A stretch of DNA of 64,000 nucleotides from Acididesulfobacillus acetoxydans (GTDB lineage Bacteria; Bacillota; Desulfitobacteriia; Desulfitobacteriales; Desulfitobacteriaceae): NCBI RefSeq assembly GCF_902729405.1, contig NZ_LR746496.1, positions 2,356,001-2,420,000 on the forward strand, read 5' to 3'. The position numbers and the translations under genes were made by a program. Positions within the stretch are counted from its first letter, which is position 1. Every line of letters starts with the position of its first letter. Under the pieces are notes generated by a model. That model was not told where the DNA came from. It saw only the letters and a list, made by a program, of their open reading frames with translations, and made no database searches. Shown in pieces: positions 1 to 9,511 of the stretch.

Positions 1-139
1 TCGAGTGGCAGACCGGAGCCAAAATCTGTATTTCCGGAGTCTGGCACGGTTGACGGGTGAAGTCTTGGCGCGGGACGGAGGGGAACTTCCCCGAAAGTCT
101 TAGGACAAGGCAGTGCGGCGCTCCTTTTGAGCAAGTTTG

Positions 140-163
140 AGCCCCGGGGATATCCCCGGGGCT
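140..163. terminator. GC-rich hairpin, probable terminator
   Basis: A perfect inverted repeat (AGCCCCGGGG / CCCCGGGGCT around a 4-base loop) is followed by a weak T/C tract. It probably ends a gene lying left of the window. Bases 1-139 could hold the last codons of that gene, but more than one frame is open and I cannot choose. Confidence 0.55.
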
Positions 164-289
164 TCTGTCGCCGAGTCTTTTCACCCTCCGTTGGCGGTGA
201 CTGGGGGGCATTGAGGTCCAACCGGCGGACTCTCCGGAAGGGAAGGAAGATTCCTGCGCAGCCCGGCAGAAGCTAAAAGGGTCCATGCC

Positions 290-679
290 TTGTGGACATG
301 CCTTGTGGCTTCTGCCCTGAACGAGGAAGGTATGTTTGATATTCTTCGGGAATTTCTCTATAATACAATTGGCGAGTTCGTAGTGAATAAGGTGGTAAAC
401 CAAAGTTTTATTTGGATAAACTGTCGCTTGAACCGACTATTTGATCACCAGACGCAGCTGAAAATCCATTTAGAATCACAGGCGAAGCTCTTTATCCGAC
501 AGGGACTCTTAAGTGGGGCTTTTCAGCCACTATGGTCTTATATATTGGAGTTTGAAGTTGTCAGAAGCGAAGGAATGAAGGAGCCTTTCGGCTATACGAA
601 ATGGCAGGAGAATCTTTTTAAGGATATGGGCGTTCGGAAGTTAAGCGAAAAGGCCATGGACAGCATCATGACAGGGTGA
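290..679 (+). pseudogene. Decayed PIN-domain (VapC-like) gene
   Basis: The middle of this 129-codon frame (about residues 41-68) looks like the start of a PIN-domain nuclease of the type that begins 'YxDxCxLNRPFDDQ', continuing with the ExxA...S..L.E pattern. Here the metal-binding Asp is replaced (WINCRLNRLFDH). After about residue 72 the frame no longer resembles the family, and no C-terminal Asp motif follows. The 40 residues before the match are not PIN-like and may be remains of an antitoxin. I read it as a degenerate toxin gene. A divergent functional protein is possible but less likely. Confidence 0.4.
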
Positions 680-698
680 AGAAATAGGAGGATAAACG

Positions 699-854
699 AT
701 GGACGACCAAACCCGGGAAGCGATGCTCAAAATCATTGAGGACAAAAAACGCAAGAGCGCGAGTCAGAAAGGATGGCAGCGTGGTCAGGGACGCCTGGGG
801 AACCCTCAAACCGGGGTCAAGAAATACAAAAAAGGCGGCTTATTCGACAAATAG
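699..854 (+). CDS. Small basic conserved-type protein (51 aa), function unknown
   Basis: This short open frame starts at an ATG seven bases after a good ribosome site (AGGAGG) and stops 27 bases before topB, so it is probably cotranscribed with it. The product is strongly basic and low in hydrophobics, with a Gly/Lys-rich C-terminal half (KKYKKGGLFDK). It has no signal peptide or membrane segment. I do not recognise a named family. The composition fits a nucleic-acid-associated small protein, which is inference only. Confidence 0.6.
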   Translation: MDDQTREAMLKIIEDKKRKSASQKGWQRGQGRLGNPQTGVKKYKKGGLFDK

Positions 855-881
855 AAACCGCGATGAGGTAGGGAGTTCATC

Positions 882-2954
882 ATGAAACAACTGGTATTAA
901 CAGAAAAACCCAGCGTGGCCCGGGAGATCGCCCGGGTTCTTAACTGTCAGGCCAAGAACAAAGGGTACCTGGAAGGGCCGAACTATGTCGTGACCTGGGC
1001 ATTGGGGCATTTGGTCACTCTGGCCGAGCCTGAGGACTATGATCAGAAATACAAACAATGGCGTTTAGAAGATTTACCCATGTTGCCGGAAAATATGAAG
1101 CTGAAGGTTATCCGCCAGACGTCACAACAGTATCAGGTCGTCTCTCACCTAATGAAACGTCAGGATATCAGCCAGCTGGTGATTGCCACGGATGCCGGGC
1201 GGGAAGGGGAGCTGGTGGCCCGCTGGATTATGAAACTGAGCAACTGGAAAAAACCCTTTAAAAGGCTCTGGATTTCTTCCCAAACGGACGCGGCCATCCG
1301 GGAAGGTTTTGCCAGCTTAAAACCGGGTGCCGAGTATAATAACCTCTATGATGCGGCGGTGTGCCGGGCGGAGGCGGATTGGCTGATCGGGCTCAATGTG
1401 ACCAGAGCCTTGACTTGTAAATTCAATGCGCAGCTCAACGCGGGCCGGGTGCAAACCCCAACCCTAGCCATGATGGTGCAGAGAGAGGAAGAAATCAAGA
1501 AGTTCGTTCCTGTGGACTATTGGACCATCCGGGCGGATTTTGGTGATTATTTCGGCGATTGGCGCGGCCAAGACGGCAACCGCTTGTTTGACTATGCCCA
1601 AGTGGAGGAACTCCTGGCTAAACTCCAGGGGCAGGCCGGCCAAATCGTGGAACTGCGCCGGGAAAATAAAAGTGAACCCGCTCCTCTGGCTTACGATTTG
1701 ACGGAACTTCAGAGGGACGCCAACCGGCGGTACGCTTTCTCCGCACAAAGAACCCTCAATGTTCTTCAGAATTTGTATGAGCGGCATAAGATCGTCACTT
1801 ATCCCCGTACGGATTCCCGTTATATTACCAGAGATATCGTACCCACGCTGCCTGCCAGGCTCAGAGGGATGGCTGTCGGGCCTTATGCGGATTTGGTGAA
1901 ACAGATCTTGCAAAAACCTTTGACTCCCTCGAAACGCTTTGTCGACGACAGCAAAGTGTCGGACCACCATGCTCTCATCCCCACGGAGCAGCCCCTGCGC
2001 CTGACAGATCTGACGGGAGATGAAAGAAACCTCTACGATCTGATTGCCCGCCGTTTTCTGGCCGTGCTGTCTCCACCCTACCGCTTTGAACAACTCACCT
2101 TGGTCACCCGGATCAAAGAGGAAAGTTTTTATGCCCGGGGTAAGCTGGTCAAGGATTTAGGCTGGCGGGCAGTGGCTTTTCAACTCGCGGACCGGGAAGA
2201 GGGCAAAGAAGAGAGTTTGCCTGAGCAGACGCTGGCCAATCTAAGCCGGGGTGAAGCGAGAACGGTCAAAAGCCTGAAAGCCCAGAAGGGGAAAACCAAA
2301 CCCCCAGCCCGCTACACCGAAGCAACCCTGCTCTCAGCCATGGAAAGTCCGGGCAAATTTATTGAAGACGAGGAACTGCGGGAAAGCATTAAGGGTGGGG
2401 GCTTGGGGACCCCGGCGACCCGGGCTGAGATCATCGAAAAACTCATCTCCACTTTCTATGTTGAGCGCAATGGCAAGGAGTTGGTCCCCACGGCAAAGGG
2501 CATTCAACTCATCGGTCTGGTCGCTTCCGAACTCAGAAGCCCGGAACTCACGGCCCAATGGGAGCAGAGCTTAACTGATATTGCCCGGGGAAAGGGCAGC
2601 AGGCAGGCCTTCATCAGGGGTATCCGTGAGAATACCGCAGCTCTGGTACGCAGTGTCGCCGCGGACAACAGCGTCTACAAGGCGGATAATATTTCCAAGA
2701 CGAAGTGTCCCGTCTGTGGCAAATATATGCTTCTGGTCCAAGGCAAACGGGGTAAAATGTTTGTCTGCCAAGACCGGAGTTGCGGGCATCGGCAGCCGGA
2801 AAAGGAAAGCCTCGGGTTTACCAGCTCCAAGCGGGCGAGCCAGATGAACCAGAAGCTCATATCTCAATACAGTGACAGTGGTTCGATCGGCAATAACCTG
2901 GGCGATCTGCTTCGGGAAGCTTTGGCCAAGCCGGGTCGGGAAAAACGAAAATAA
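882..2954 (+). CDS. topB: DNA topoisomerase III (type IA)
   Basis: Type IA topoisomerase that relaxes negative supercoils and decatenates DNA through a single-strand break. The N-terminal TOPRIM fold is clear, with the metal-binding DxxxREGE segment at residues 104-110. The catalytic tyrosine is Y307 in the motif VTYPRTDSRYIT. The toprim and gate domains run to about residue 590. A four-Cys zinc ribbon (CPVC...CQDRSC) lies near residues 630-660, followed by a basic tail. The length of 690 aa is typical for Firmicute TopB. The start ATG follows GAGGTAGGGAG. It lies immediately downstream of the small basic gene and is probably in the same transcript. Identification is secure. Confidence 0.96.
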   Translation: MKQLVLTEKPSVAREIARVLNCQAKNKGYLEGPNYVVTWALGHLVTLAEPEDYDQKYKQWRLEDLPMLPENMKLKVIRQTSQQYQVVSHLMKRQDISQLVIATDAGREGELVARWIMKLSNWKKPFKRLWISSQTDAAIREGFASLKPGAEYNNLYDAAVCRAEADWLIGLNVTRALTCKFNAQLNAGRVQTPTLAMMVQREEEIKKFVPVDYWTIRADFGDYFGDWRGQDGNRLFDYAQVEELLAKLQGQAGQIVELRRENKSEPAPLAYDLTELQRDANRRYAFSAQRTLNVLQNLYERHKIVTYPRTDSRYITRDIVPTLPARLRGMAVGPYADLVKQILQKPLTPSKRFVDDSKVSDHHALIPTEQPLRLTDLTGDERNLYDLIARRFLAVLSPPYRFEQLTLVTRIKEESFYARGKLVKDLGWRAVAFQLADREEGKEESLPEQTLANLSRGEARTVKSLKAQKGKTKPPARYTEATLLSAMESPGKFIEDEELRESIKGGGLGTPATRAEIIEKLISTFYVERNGKELVPTAKGIQLIGLVASELRSPELTAQWEQSLTDIARGKGSRQAFIRGIRENTAALVRSVAADNSVYKADNISKTKCPVCGKYMLLVQGKRGKMFVCQDRSCGHRQPEKESLGFTSSKRASQMNQKLISQYSDSGSIGNNLGDLLREALAKPGREKRK

Positions 2955-3316
2955 GCGCTCGAAGCACTGATGTTTGCGGTTGCATTCGCAACTCTCATAG
3001 TGACTTTGATGAAGCATAAGAGCAAGCAGCCTACCTTGACAAGAGCTTTTGCTCTTCCCTCGAAGGCCGCGGACTGTGCGGCTGGTTGTATAACCGGGAT
3101 GTTCGCGTATCCCCGGTTTATATTGCGCCGGCTGCATTTTTAGGCTATGATTTAGCTGGATTGAGGATTTGGGCATTTCCATTAGGGCAGATATTTGGAA
3201 AGAAAGAGACTAAGAAAACCGCCTTCATCCTATGATTAAATCCATGGGCTTTCGGTTGCGTTGCCGTAAGAAAACTGAAATTGAGAGAAAGAGCGAGAGG
3301 ACTTTAAGAAAGGTGG
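2955..3316. other. Intergenic region without a recognised gene
   Basis: Between topB and the aminotransferase I find no convincing gene. Short inverted repeats are present (AAGAGC-TTTT-GCTCTT near 3040, and AACCGGG...CCCGGTT near 3090-3119), of which the second may help end topB transcription. Frames here overlap topB or lack ribosome sites. Confidence 0.4.
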
Positions 3317-4507
3317 ATGGCCGTGATATCACGTGAGATGCGAGAACAGGTGGAAAACAGTTCCCTCATTCGGGCCATGTTTGAGGAAGGCAGACGACTG
3401 GCGGAAATCCACGGAGCGGAAAATGTCTTTGACTTTAGCCTGGGTAACCCGAATGTTGAACCGCCGGTCGAAGTGAAACAAGCGATTCTGGAGATATTGC
3501 ATGTCGAGAACTCCAGCGCTATCCATGGATATATGAACAACTCGGGTTATGAAGAGGTGAGGTCGGCCATCGCCGAGTCAATCAACGGCAGATTTGGTAC
3601 GGCGTTTACCCAAAATAATATTGTGATGACCGTGGGCGCGGCGGGTGGATTGAACGTCCTTTTTAAAACTTTGCTGAACCCAAAGGACGAGGTCATCGTC
3701 TTTGCCCCGTTTTTTGGAGAATACAGAAGCTATGTCAGGAATTATGCGGGCGAATTGGTAGTGGTCTCTCCCAACACCGTAGATTTCCAGCCCAACCTGG
3801 AAGAATGCCAAGAGAAAATTACGCCCCGAACGAAAGCAGTGCTTATCAATTCACCTAATAATCCAACCGGTGTCGTCTATTCGGAAGAGACCATCCTGAG
3901 ACTGGCAAAAATACTGAATGCGAAGCAAAAAGAGTTTGGGAGCGATATTTACCTCATTTCCGATGAACCGTACCGGGAACTTGCTTATGATCAGGTCGAG
4001 GTGCCGTATCTGACGAAGTATTATGCTAACACCATCGTCGGATACTCTTTCAGTAAATCTCTGTCTCTGCCGGGTGAAAGAATCGGTTACTTGGTGATAC
4101 CGGACGAAGTCGAGGATTATGAAAATATTATTTCCGCCGCGAACATTGCCACGCGCATTTTAGGTTTTGTCAACGCTCCTTCGCTGTTCCAACGCGTTGT
4201 GGCCAAATGCTTGGATGCTAAGGTTGATCTTCAGGCCTACAACAAAAATCGCGAGCTCCTTTATGGCGGGCTCTTATCCTACGGCTATCAATGCATTAAA
4301 CCGCAGGGCGCATTTTATCTCTTTGTTAAGAGCCCAATAGATGATGACGTGAAATTCTGTAGCCTGGCCAAGCAAAAAAATATTCTCATTGTACCGGGTA
4401 AGTCCTTCGGCTGTCCGGGTTATGTCCGCATCGCCTATTGTGTGGCTTATCAAACGATCGAGAGGGCCTTACCGGGCTTTAAAGCGTTAATGGAAGACGC
4501 TGATTGA
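3317..4507 (+). CDS. PLP-dependent class I/II aminotransferase
   Basis: Fold-type I aminotransferase that moves an amino group between an amino acid and a 2-oxo acid. The PLP-binding residues are visible: NNPTG at 181-185, the pyridine-binding Asp in SDEPYRE (D216) and the Schiff-base Lys in SFSKSLSLPGERIGY (K247). The 396-aa length is normal. The family covers aspartate, alanine and aromatic aminotransferases, and the exact substrate cannot be read from sequence. The ATG follows AGAAAGGTGG. It stands alone, with no biosynthetic partner beside it and the alpha-glucoside regulator about 200 bases downstream. Confidence 0.88.
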   Translation: MAVISREMREQVENSSLIRAMFEEGRRLAEIHGAENVFDFSLGNPNVEPPVEVKQAILEILHVENSSAIHGYMNNSGYEEVRSAIAESINGRFGTAFTQNNIVMTVGAAGGLNVLFKTLLNPKDEVIVFAPFFGEYRSYVRNYAGELVVVSPNTVDFQPNLEECQEKITPRTKAVLINSPNNPTGVVYSEETILRLAKILNAKQKEFGSDIYLISDEPYRELAYDQVEVPYLTKYYANTIVGYSFSKSLSLPGERIGYLVIPDEVEDYENIISAANIATRILGFVNAPSLFQRVVAKCLDAKVDLQAYNKNRELLYGGLLSYGYQCIKPQGAFYLFVKSPIDDDVKFCSLAKQKNILIVPGKSFGCPGYVRIAYCVAYQTIERALPGFKALMEDAD

Positions 4508-4712
4508 ATATGGAGGGGGTAAAGTGAAGCTGTATTTCTGCGCTCACAGATCGTGCACTTTTTTGAGAGACCAAAAAATGCGGCTGAGGTCGCGAACGCT
4601 CAAGTGAGCGATCGATTCAATCGGGCTGACCAAGGCAAGTTGCCTTATCCACGGGTGAGTGCTGACAAAAAGGAGTCGGGGTGCGGGTGAAAAGAGGTGG
4701 AGGAGGTCGAAG

Positions 4713-5744
4713 GTGAAGCATACGGTTACCATCCGGGATGTTGCCAAGAAGGTCGGTGTCTCGGCTTCGACCGTCTCCCGGGTCATTGCCAACAGTCCCC
4801 TGATCAGCGAAGAGACACGGGAAGTGGTACGCAAGGCAATGGAGGAGATGGGCTACTTCCCAAATGCCGTGGCACGCAGCCTGGCGAATGCCCAGACCCG
4901 CACCATCGCCGTTGTTATGCCCAGCTCGGCGGAATTGGCTTTCCAAAATCCCTTTTTTCCGGAGGCGATTCGCGGAATCGGGGGCGTGACCAGCGAACAA
5001 CGCTATGACCTGCTCCTGCTCACTCCGGTTACGGCCGAGGACGAGTATCGGGAGACCCTGCGGGTTGTCAAAGAGCGTCGGGTGGACGGTATAATTTTTC
5101 TCTATTCCCGTTCCGACCAGAAAGTCCTGGCAGAACTGGCCGAGATGGGATTTCCCCAGGTTTTGATCGGGCGTCCGCTTGAGGATTTGCCGTTGACCTG
5201 GGTGGATAATGACAACATCGAGGCCAGCCGGTCGGTGACCGCGGAGTTGATCCGGTTGGGTCACCGAATTATCGGTTTCATGTCAGGTCCACCCAATTTT
5301 GTCGTATCCCAAGACCGACTGGAAGGATACAAGCGGGCTTTGGCCGACGGCGGCATAACATGGGACCCGGAGTGTGTTTGTAGCGCGGACTTTTTGGAGG
5401 AAGAAGGGTACCGGGCGGCGGGAAAGCTGTTGGATGGGCGTCCAAACTTGACCGCTGTGGTAACTATGGATGACATTATGGCTTTCGGGGTGATGCGGGC
5501 CGCCCGTGAACGCGGCTTGGACCTGCCGCGGGAGCTATCTCTGGTAAGTTTTAACAACTCACCCCTGGCCCAACATATGACCCCACCGCTTTCCTCGGTT
5601 GAGATTCAGGCGCATGAATTGGGAGCCACGGCGGCGCGTTTGCTGCTCAGTCAGTTAGAACTGCAGCAGGCAACTTCCGAGCACTGTTTTGTTCAAGTTT
5701 CACTGGTGCGGCGGAATTCAATGGCTCCGGTTAAATTTTTGTGA
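4713..5744 (+). CDS. LacI-family repressor of the alpha-glucoside operon
   Basis: Transcription factor with an N-terminal LacI helix-turn-helix (VTIRDVAKKVGVSASTVSRVI) and hinge helix, followed by a periplasmic-binding-protein-like sugar domain. I start it at the GTG at 4713, directly behind GGAGGAGG. This puts the helix-turn-helix at residue 4, as usual; the ATG upstream at 4659 would add 18 atypical residues. Two copies of a CG-centred palindrome typical of LacI operators lie just downstream, in front of the sugar ABC importer. It therefore most likely represses malE-type genes 5954-11848 in the absence of a maltose-like sugar. The ligand is inferred from context. Confidence 0.9.
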   Translation: MKHTVTIRDVAKKVGVSASTVSRVIANSPLISEETREVVRKAMEEMGYFPNAVARSLANAQTRTIAVVMPSSAELAFQNPFFPEAIRGIGGVTSEQRYDLLLLTPVTAEDEYRETLRVVKERRVDGIIFLYSRSDQKVLAELAEMGFPQVLIGRPLEDLPLTWVDNDNIEASRSVTAELIRLGHRIIGFMSGPPNFVVSQDRLEGYKRALADGGITWDPECVCSADFLEEEGYRAAGKLLDGRPNLTAVVTMDDIMAFGVMRAARERGLDLPRELSLVSFNNSPLAQHMTPPLSSVEIQAHELGATAARLLLSQLELQQATSEHCFVQVSLVRRNSMAPVKFL

Positions 5745-5769
5745 GTCAAGTGAATTTTCCGGAAGGGAA

Positions 5770-5793
5770 TTGCAGAAAAAGAGCGAATATATA
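5770..5793 (+). promoter_or_regulatory. Possible promoter of the alpha-glucoside operon
   Basis: A -35-like TTGCAG at 5770-5775 is followed by an AT-rich TATATA at 5788-5793, just upstream of the first LacI-type operator. Spacing is short (12 bases), so the exact hexamers are uncertain. Confidence 0.3.
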
Positions 5794-5799
5794 CCTAAG

Positions 5800-5813
5800 T
5801 GCAACCGGTTGCA
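5800..5813. promoter_or_regulatory. LacI-type operator, copy 1
   Basis: Perfect 14-base palindrome TGCAACCGGTTGCA with the central CG expected for LacI/GalR operators. It is placed where a bound repressor would block transcription of the sugar importer. Confidence 0.8.
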
Positions 5814-5828
5814 CCGTCACGCCCTAAA

Positions 5829-5842
5829 TGCAACCGGTTGCA
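5829..5842. promoter_or_regulatory. LacI-type operator, copy 2
   Basis: Second identical TGCAACCGGTTGCA palindrome, centred 29 bases from the first, about three helical turns. This suggests cooperative binding by the neighbouring LacI regulator. Confidence 0.8.
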
Positions 5843-5953
5843 GGAGCGCCCCTCAATGAGTTAAGATTTGGATGGCTCAAGGTAGGGATTGCGAAGGAGG
5901 TGAAGGAGAGGCCAGAACTGTCTATTCCTATCAAAAAAAGGGGAGGAACCAGA

Positions 5954-7228
5954 ATGTCAAAAAGTAAGACTAAAGCCTTAGCGGGAATTGTTGCTTTGAT
6001 TTTAGCCCTCACGACTTTGCTCAGCGGTTGTGGATCAGGTAAGGCGCCCACGCCCACCTCAGCGGCAAGCGGATCCCAGGTTACTCTTAATCTGTGGGAA
6101 CAGATGGAACAGCCCGTTGGCAAGGCATTCGATGCACAAATGAAGATCTTCGAACAAGAGAACCCGGGGATAAAGGTCAACCGGGTGCATTATCAGACAG
6201 AGGATTTGAGAAGTCAGTTCCAGACGGCTGTACTCTCAGGAAAGGGCCCCGAGCTGATCTATGGGCCCAATGATAATATGGGGCCCCTTTCGCTGGGTAA
6301 ACTCATCATCCCGCTCAATCAGTTTATGGGGCAGGACTTTTGGAAGAAATTTGATCCCGGTATCCTGGATACGGTCAAGATTGGTAACGACATATGGGCA
6401 GTGCCGATAGTCAATGGCAACAATCTAAGTTTACTGTATAATAAGAAGTTGGTTTCCAAAGCTCCGCAGAGTTTTAATGATATTATCGCTTTGGCCAAAA
6501 AGTATAATGACGGAAAAACTTACGCGATGGTGACCAACGAAAATGAACCCTACTGGTTTGTGCCTTTCTTAGGCGCTTTCGGTGGCAAGGTGTTTGATAG
6601 CAGCGGCAAGATAACCGTTGACACTCCGGCGATGGTAAGCGCGTTTAAGTACTTGCATGATTTGAAGTATGTTTACAAGGTGATGCCTAAACAAGAGAGT
6701 CAACAGGTGGCGGAAGGCTTGTTTAAAGAGGGAAAGGCCGCGACACTAATCGATGGAGCCTGGTGTTTCAGTGACATGCACAAGACCTTGGGCGAGAACT
6801 TGGGCATAACGTTATTCCCCAAGGTTGATGATACAGGAAACTATGGGTCGCCGTATTATGGCTCTACAGGTTTCTCCGTATCGGCCAACGTGAAGGATCC
6901 CAAAGTGAAAGACGCCATAAAAAAGTTCTTCGAGTTTGTGACCTCCAAGGGCTTCCAAGTAAACTTTGCGCAGCAAATGGGGCAAATGCCCTCCACGACA
7001 GAGGCACTTAAGGATTCTTCCATAACCAGTGATCCGTTTATCAAAATGTCGATTGAACAAATGAAACATGGCACACCCATGCCGATTCGGGCGGAGATGC
7101 GGGCGGTTTGGGATGCCATGAGGCCGGAACTTGAAGCCGTTATGGCTAATCAAAAGACACCGGGACAGGCGGCCAAAGACATGCAGACCAAAGCGGAACA
7201 GCTCGCCAAGGATTTGACGAAAAAGTAA
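5954..7228 (+). CDS. Maltose-type ABC importer substrate-binding lipoprotein
   Basis: Extracellular sugar-binding protein (family 1, MalE-like) that delivers a maltodextrin or other alpha-glucoside to the MalF/MalG permease. It has a lipoprotein signal with lipobox LLSGC (acylated Cys26), then a mature domain of about 400 aa. The start is the ATG at 5954 behind GGGGAGG; an earlier in-frame ATG lies inside the second operator and is not credible. Expression should be controlled by the two LacI operators upstream. No ATPase gene is present in the operon, so a shared MsmX-type ATPase encoded elsewhere is expected. Confidence 0.92.
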   Translation: MSKSKTKALAGIVALILALTTLLSGCGSGKAPTPTSAASGSQVTLNLWEQMEQPVGKAFDAQMKIFEQENPGIKVNRVHYQTEDLRSQFQTAVLSGKGPELIYGPNDNMGPLSLGKLIIPLNQFMGQDFWKKFDPGILDTVKIGNDIWAVPIVNGNNLSLLYNKKLVSKAPQSFNDIIALAKKYNDGKTYAMVTNENEPYWFVPFLGAFGGKVFDSSGKITVDTPAMVSAFKYLHDLKYVYKVMPKQESQQVAEGLFKEGKAATLIDGAWCFSDMHKTLGENLGITLFPKVDDTGNYGSPYYGSTGFSVSANVKDPKVKDAIKKFFEFVTSKGFQVNFAQQMGQMPSTTEALKDSSITSDPFIKMSIEQMKHGTPMPIRAEMRAVWDAMRPELEAVMANQKTPGQAAKDMQTKAEQLAKDLTKK

Positions 7229-7530
7229 CTCGAAATATGTTATGAACTCGTGCGCCATAGTCCAGTCATGACGGCCGAGGGCGGAGTTGTCGCCATCGAA
7301 GAAGCAAGGTATAGGGGGTATCACGCCCATTTATGGAGCTTGTAGAAAGGATGACACTTTCCTAGATTCAGGTCCCGACGGGGTAAGACTCCCACGTATG
7401 AAGCTTGTAGAAGCCGGTGAAAGTGGGAGTCCTACGATTGGATAAACAGCAGGGAAGTAGTGGATGGGCGGCCACCTATCCATTGCTTCTTCACGCTGGG
7501 ATCGGTTGGCCTAAAAAGGAGGAGCGCGGA
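7229..7530 (+). other. Intercistronic region with a long hairpin between malE- and malF-type genes
   Basis: No gene is supported here. GACTCCCAC at 7387-7395 pairs exactly with GTGGGAGTC at 7423-7431, which would form a hairpin on the transcript. Placed directly after the binding-protein gene, it could favour higher expression of the lipoprotein than of the permeases, by 3'-end protection or partial termination. A short direct repeat (AGCTTGTAGAA) also occurs twice. Confidence 0.45.
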
Positions 7531-8523
7531 ATGGAAGGAAGAGCCGGAAAGAAACCTAGCGTTGTTCGCAAAAGCGCCAGAGGAAGAAGAAAAAGATCCC
7601 TGCAGCAGAAGTGGTGGACCCCCTATCTTTTCGTGAGCCCGTCCTTTCTGATAGTGCTTTTTATTATTCTCCTTCCTTTGCTCTTTGAATTCTTGATGTC
7701 AACCTATGACATCAGGTTGCAGAACATGATGAGTCTAAAAGAAGTGGGGATTAACCTTTTCAATTTCCCCAGGATTTTCAAGAACCAATTTATCGGTCTG
7801 GGGAACTACAAGGAGATTATTACCAGCAAAGTCTTTGTCAGTGTGTTTCTTAGGACGGTTGTCTGGACCGCCAGCAATGTCTTTTTTCATGTGGTGATTG
7901 GAGTCTGGCTGGCTGTCCTTCTAAATCGCAAGTTGCCGGGAAAGTCTGTTTTTAGAGTTCTTCTAGTTCTCCCTTGGGCTATCCCGGAATACGTGGCGGC
8001 CGTAACCTGGAAAGGGATGCTTAACTATCAATTTGGGGCGATCAATGTTCTGCTGGGCAAATTAGGCATCCCGGCCATCAACTGGCTGGGAAACCCGACA
8101 AATACACTGATCGGGGCGACACTAACCAACATCTGGCTCGGCGTGCCCTTCATGATGCTGATTGCCTTGGGGGGGCTCCAGGGCATTCCACATGACTTGT
8201 ACGAAGCAGCGGATATCGACGGTGCCACGGGGTGGCAAAAATTCCGGCATATCACCGCGCCTTTGCTAAAACCAGTGATGGTTCCCGCTATTATATTGGG
8301 TGTAGTTTGGACCTTCAACAAATTGAGTATCCTCTATATTCTAAAAGACGGGCAGCCGAGTGACGCGGTGAACATTCTCGTACTCAAGATGTACCGGGAC
8401 GGATTTGATCTCTATCGCTATGGCTATGCAGCGGCTTTGTCTGTGGTAATATTCGTCATTCTTATTGTCTTCAGCCTCGTCTACCTCAGGGTGAATAGAA
8501 CTTCGGAGGAGGGAGAACTATGA
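7531..8523 (+). CDS. MalF-type sugar ABC permease
   Basis: Inner-membrane permease of a carbohydrate ABC importer. A basic N-terminus (RKSARGRRKRS) precedes the first membrane helix (about residue 32). The binding-protein-dependent transport signature EAADIDGATGWQKFRHITAPLL, which docks the ATPase, lies near residue 230. The start is the ATG at 7531 behind AAAAAGGAGG; a longer frame from 7417 would run through the hairpin region. Its stop overlaps the start of the next permease by four bases (ATGA), showing translational coupling. Confidence 0.92.
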   Translation: MEGRAGKKPSVVRKSARGRRKRSLQQKWWTPYLFVSPSFLIVLFIILLPLLFEFLMSTYDIRLQNMMSLKEVGINLFNFPRIFKNQFIGLGNYKEIITSKVFVSVFLRTVVWTASNVFFHVVIGVWLAVLLNRKLPGKSVFRVLLVLPWAIPEYVAAVTWKGMLNYQFGAINVLLGKLGIPAINWLGNPTNTLIGATLTNIWLGVPFMMLIALGGLQGIPHDLYEAADIDGATGWQKFRHITAPLLKPVMVPAIILGVVWTFNKLSILYILKDGQPSDAVNILVLKMYRDGFDLYRYGYAAALSVVIFVILIVFSLVYLRVNRTSEEGEL

Positions 8524-9383
8524 AGGGGTTCTTACGGGACAATTATTTCGAAAGAAATGACTCAACGCCCAAAATAATATTGATCTATTTGGCTTTAATC
8601 GTTATGACATTAATTGCGGTCTATCCGATATTGAATATCCTGGCCGCGGCCCTGAGACCTGACAATCAGATGTTTTCGACTTCTTTGGCGATAATACCTA
8701 AAGACGCGTCTTGGGCCAATTTCAAAGCGGCTTTCACGCAAATTCAGCTTACGCGTTGGATATACAACAGTGCCTTCATCTCTCTCCTAACCACCGTGGT
8801 CACTTTATTTTTTTCTACCACAGCGGGGTATGCATTTTCCCGATATCGTTTTTTGGGACGGAGCGGCGGTATGATTGTCCTGCTCGTAACCCAGATGTTT
8901 CCGGCCACGATGATTCTTCTTCCGCTCAACATTTTGCTTACAAACCTGGATCTAAGCGATAAACTGTGGACGCTGGTCATTCCCTACGTCTCGACGGTGG
9001 TCCCCTTCAGCATCTGGCTGCTCAAGGGCTATTTTGATACCATTCCGGTGTCAATCGAAGAGAGTGCCTATGTGGACGGGTGCAGCACGTTCAGGACTTT
9101 TTACACGATCGTAGTGCCTTTGTCAAAACCTGCCTTGGCCGTGGCTTCCATCTTTGCTTTCATGGGGGCGTGGTCAGAATATATCGTCGCTCGGGTTTTA
9201 ATCCATAACGAAAGCCTTTACACATTGCCGCTTGGCCTTGTGACGCTCCAGGGGCAGTACAACACACAATGGGGAGTCTATTCGGCGGCGGCACTCATTA
9301 CAGTTATTCCGGTTATGATCATATTTGTCGTCCTCTCTAAATACCTTGTAAGTGGTTTGACCTTGGGTAGCGTTAAGGGATAG
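8520..9383 (+). CDS. MalG-type sugar ABC permease
   Basis: Second permease subunit of the alpha-glucoside importer. Membrane segments run through the protein. The conserved EAA loop is seen as EESAYVDGCSTFRTFYTIVVPL near residues 180-200. The length of 287 aa is typical for MalG-type subunits. It overlaps the malF-type gene by four bases and precedes the GH31 gene after a gap of about 130 bases, so the three are very probably one transcript. Confidence 0.92.
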   Translation: MKGFLRDNYFERNDSTPKIILIYLALIVMTLIAVYPILNILAAALRPDNQMFSTSLAIIPKDASWANFKAAFTQIQLTRWIYNSAFISLLTTVVTLFFSTTAGYAFSRYRFLGRSGGMIVLLVTQMFPATMILLPLNILLTNLDLSDKLWTLVIPYVSTVVPFSIWLLKGYFDTIPVSIEESAYVDGCSTFRTFYTIVVPLSKPALAVASIFAFMGAWSEYIVARVLIHNESLYTLPLGLVTLQGQYNTQWGVYSAAALITVIPVMIIFVVLSKYLVSGLTLGSVKG

Positions 9384-9511
9384 GAAGCAGCTTGTAGAAT
9401 CTTATAGACAAAATCTTATAGCCTGGGAGAGCTCGGTGGATGAAATCGCAGAAAGCACGGGCCGACTGAAAAAGATATGAAAAAAGAAAAATGATCTGTA
9501 GGTGGAAATAG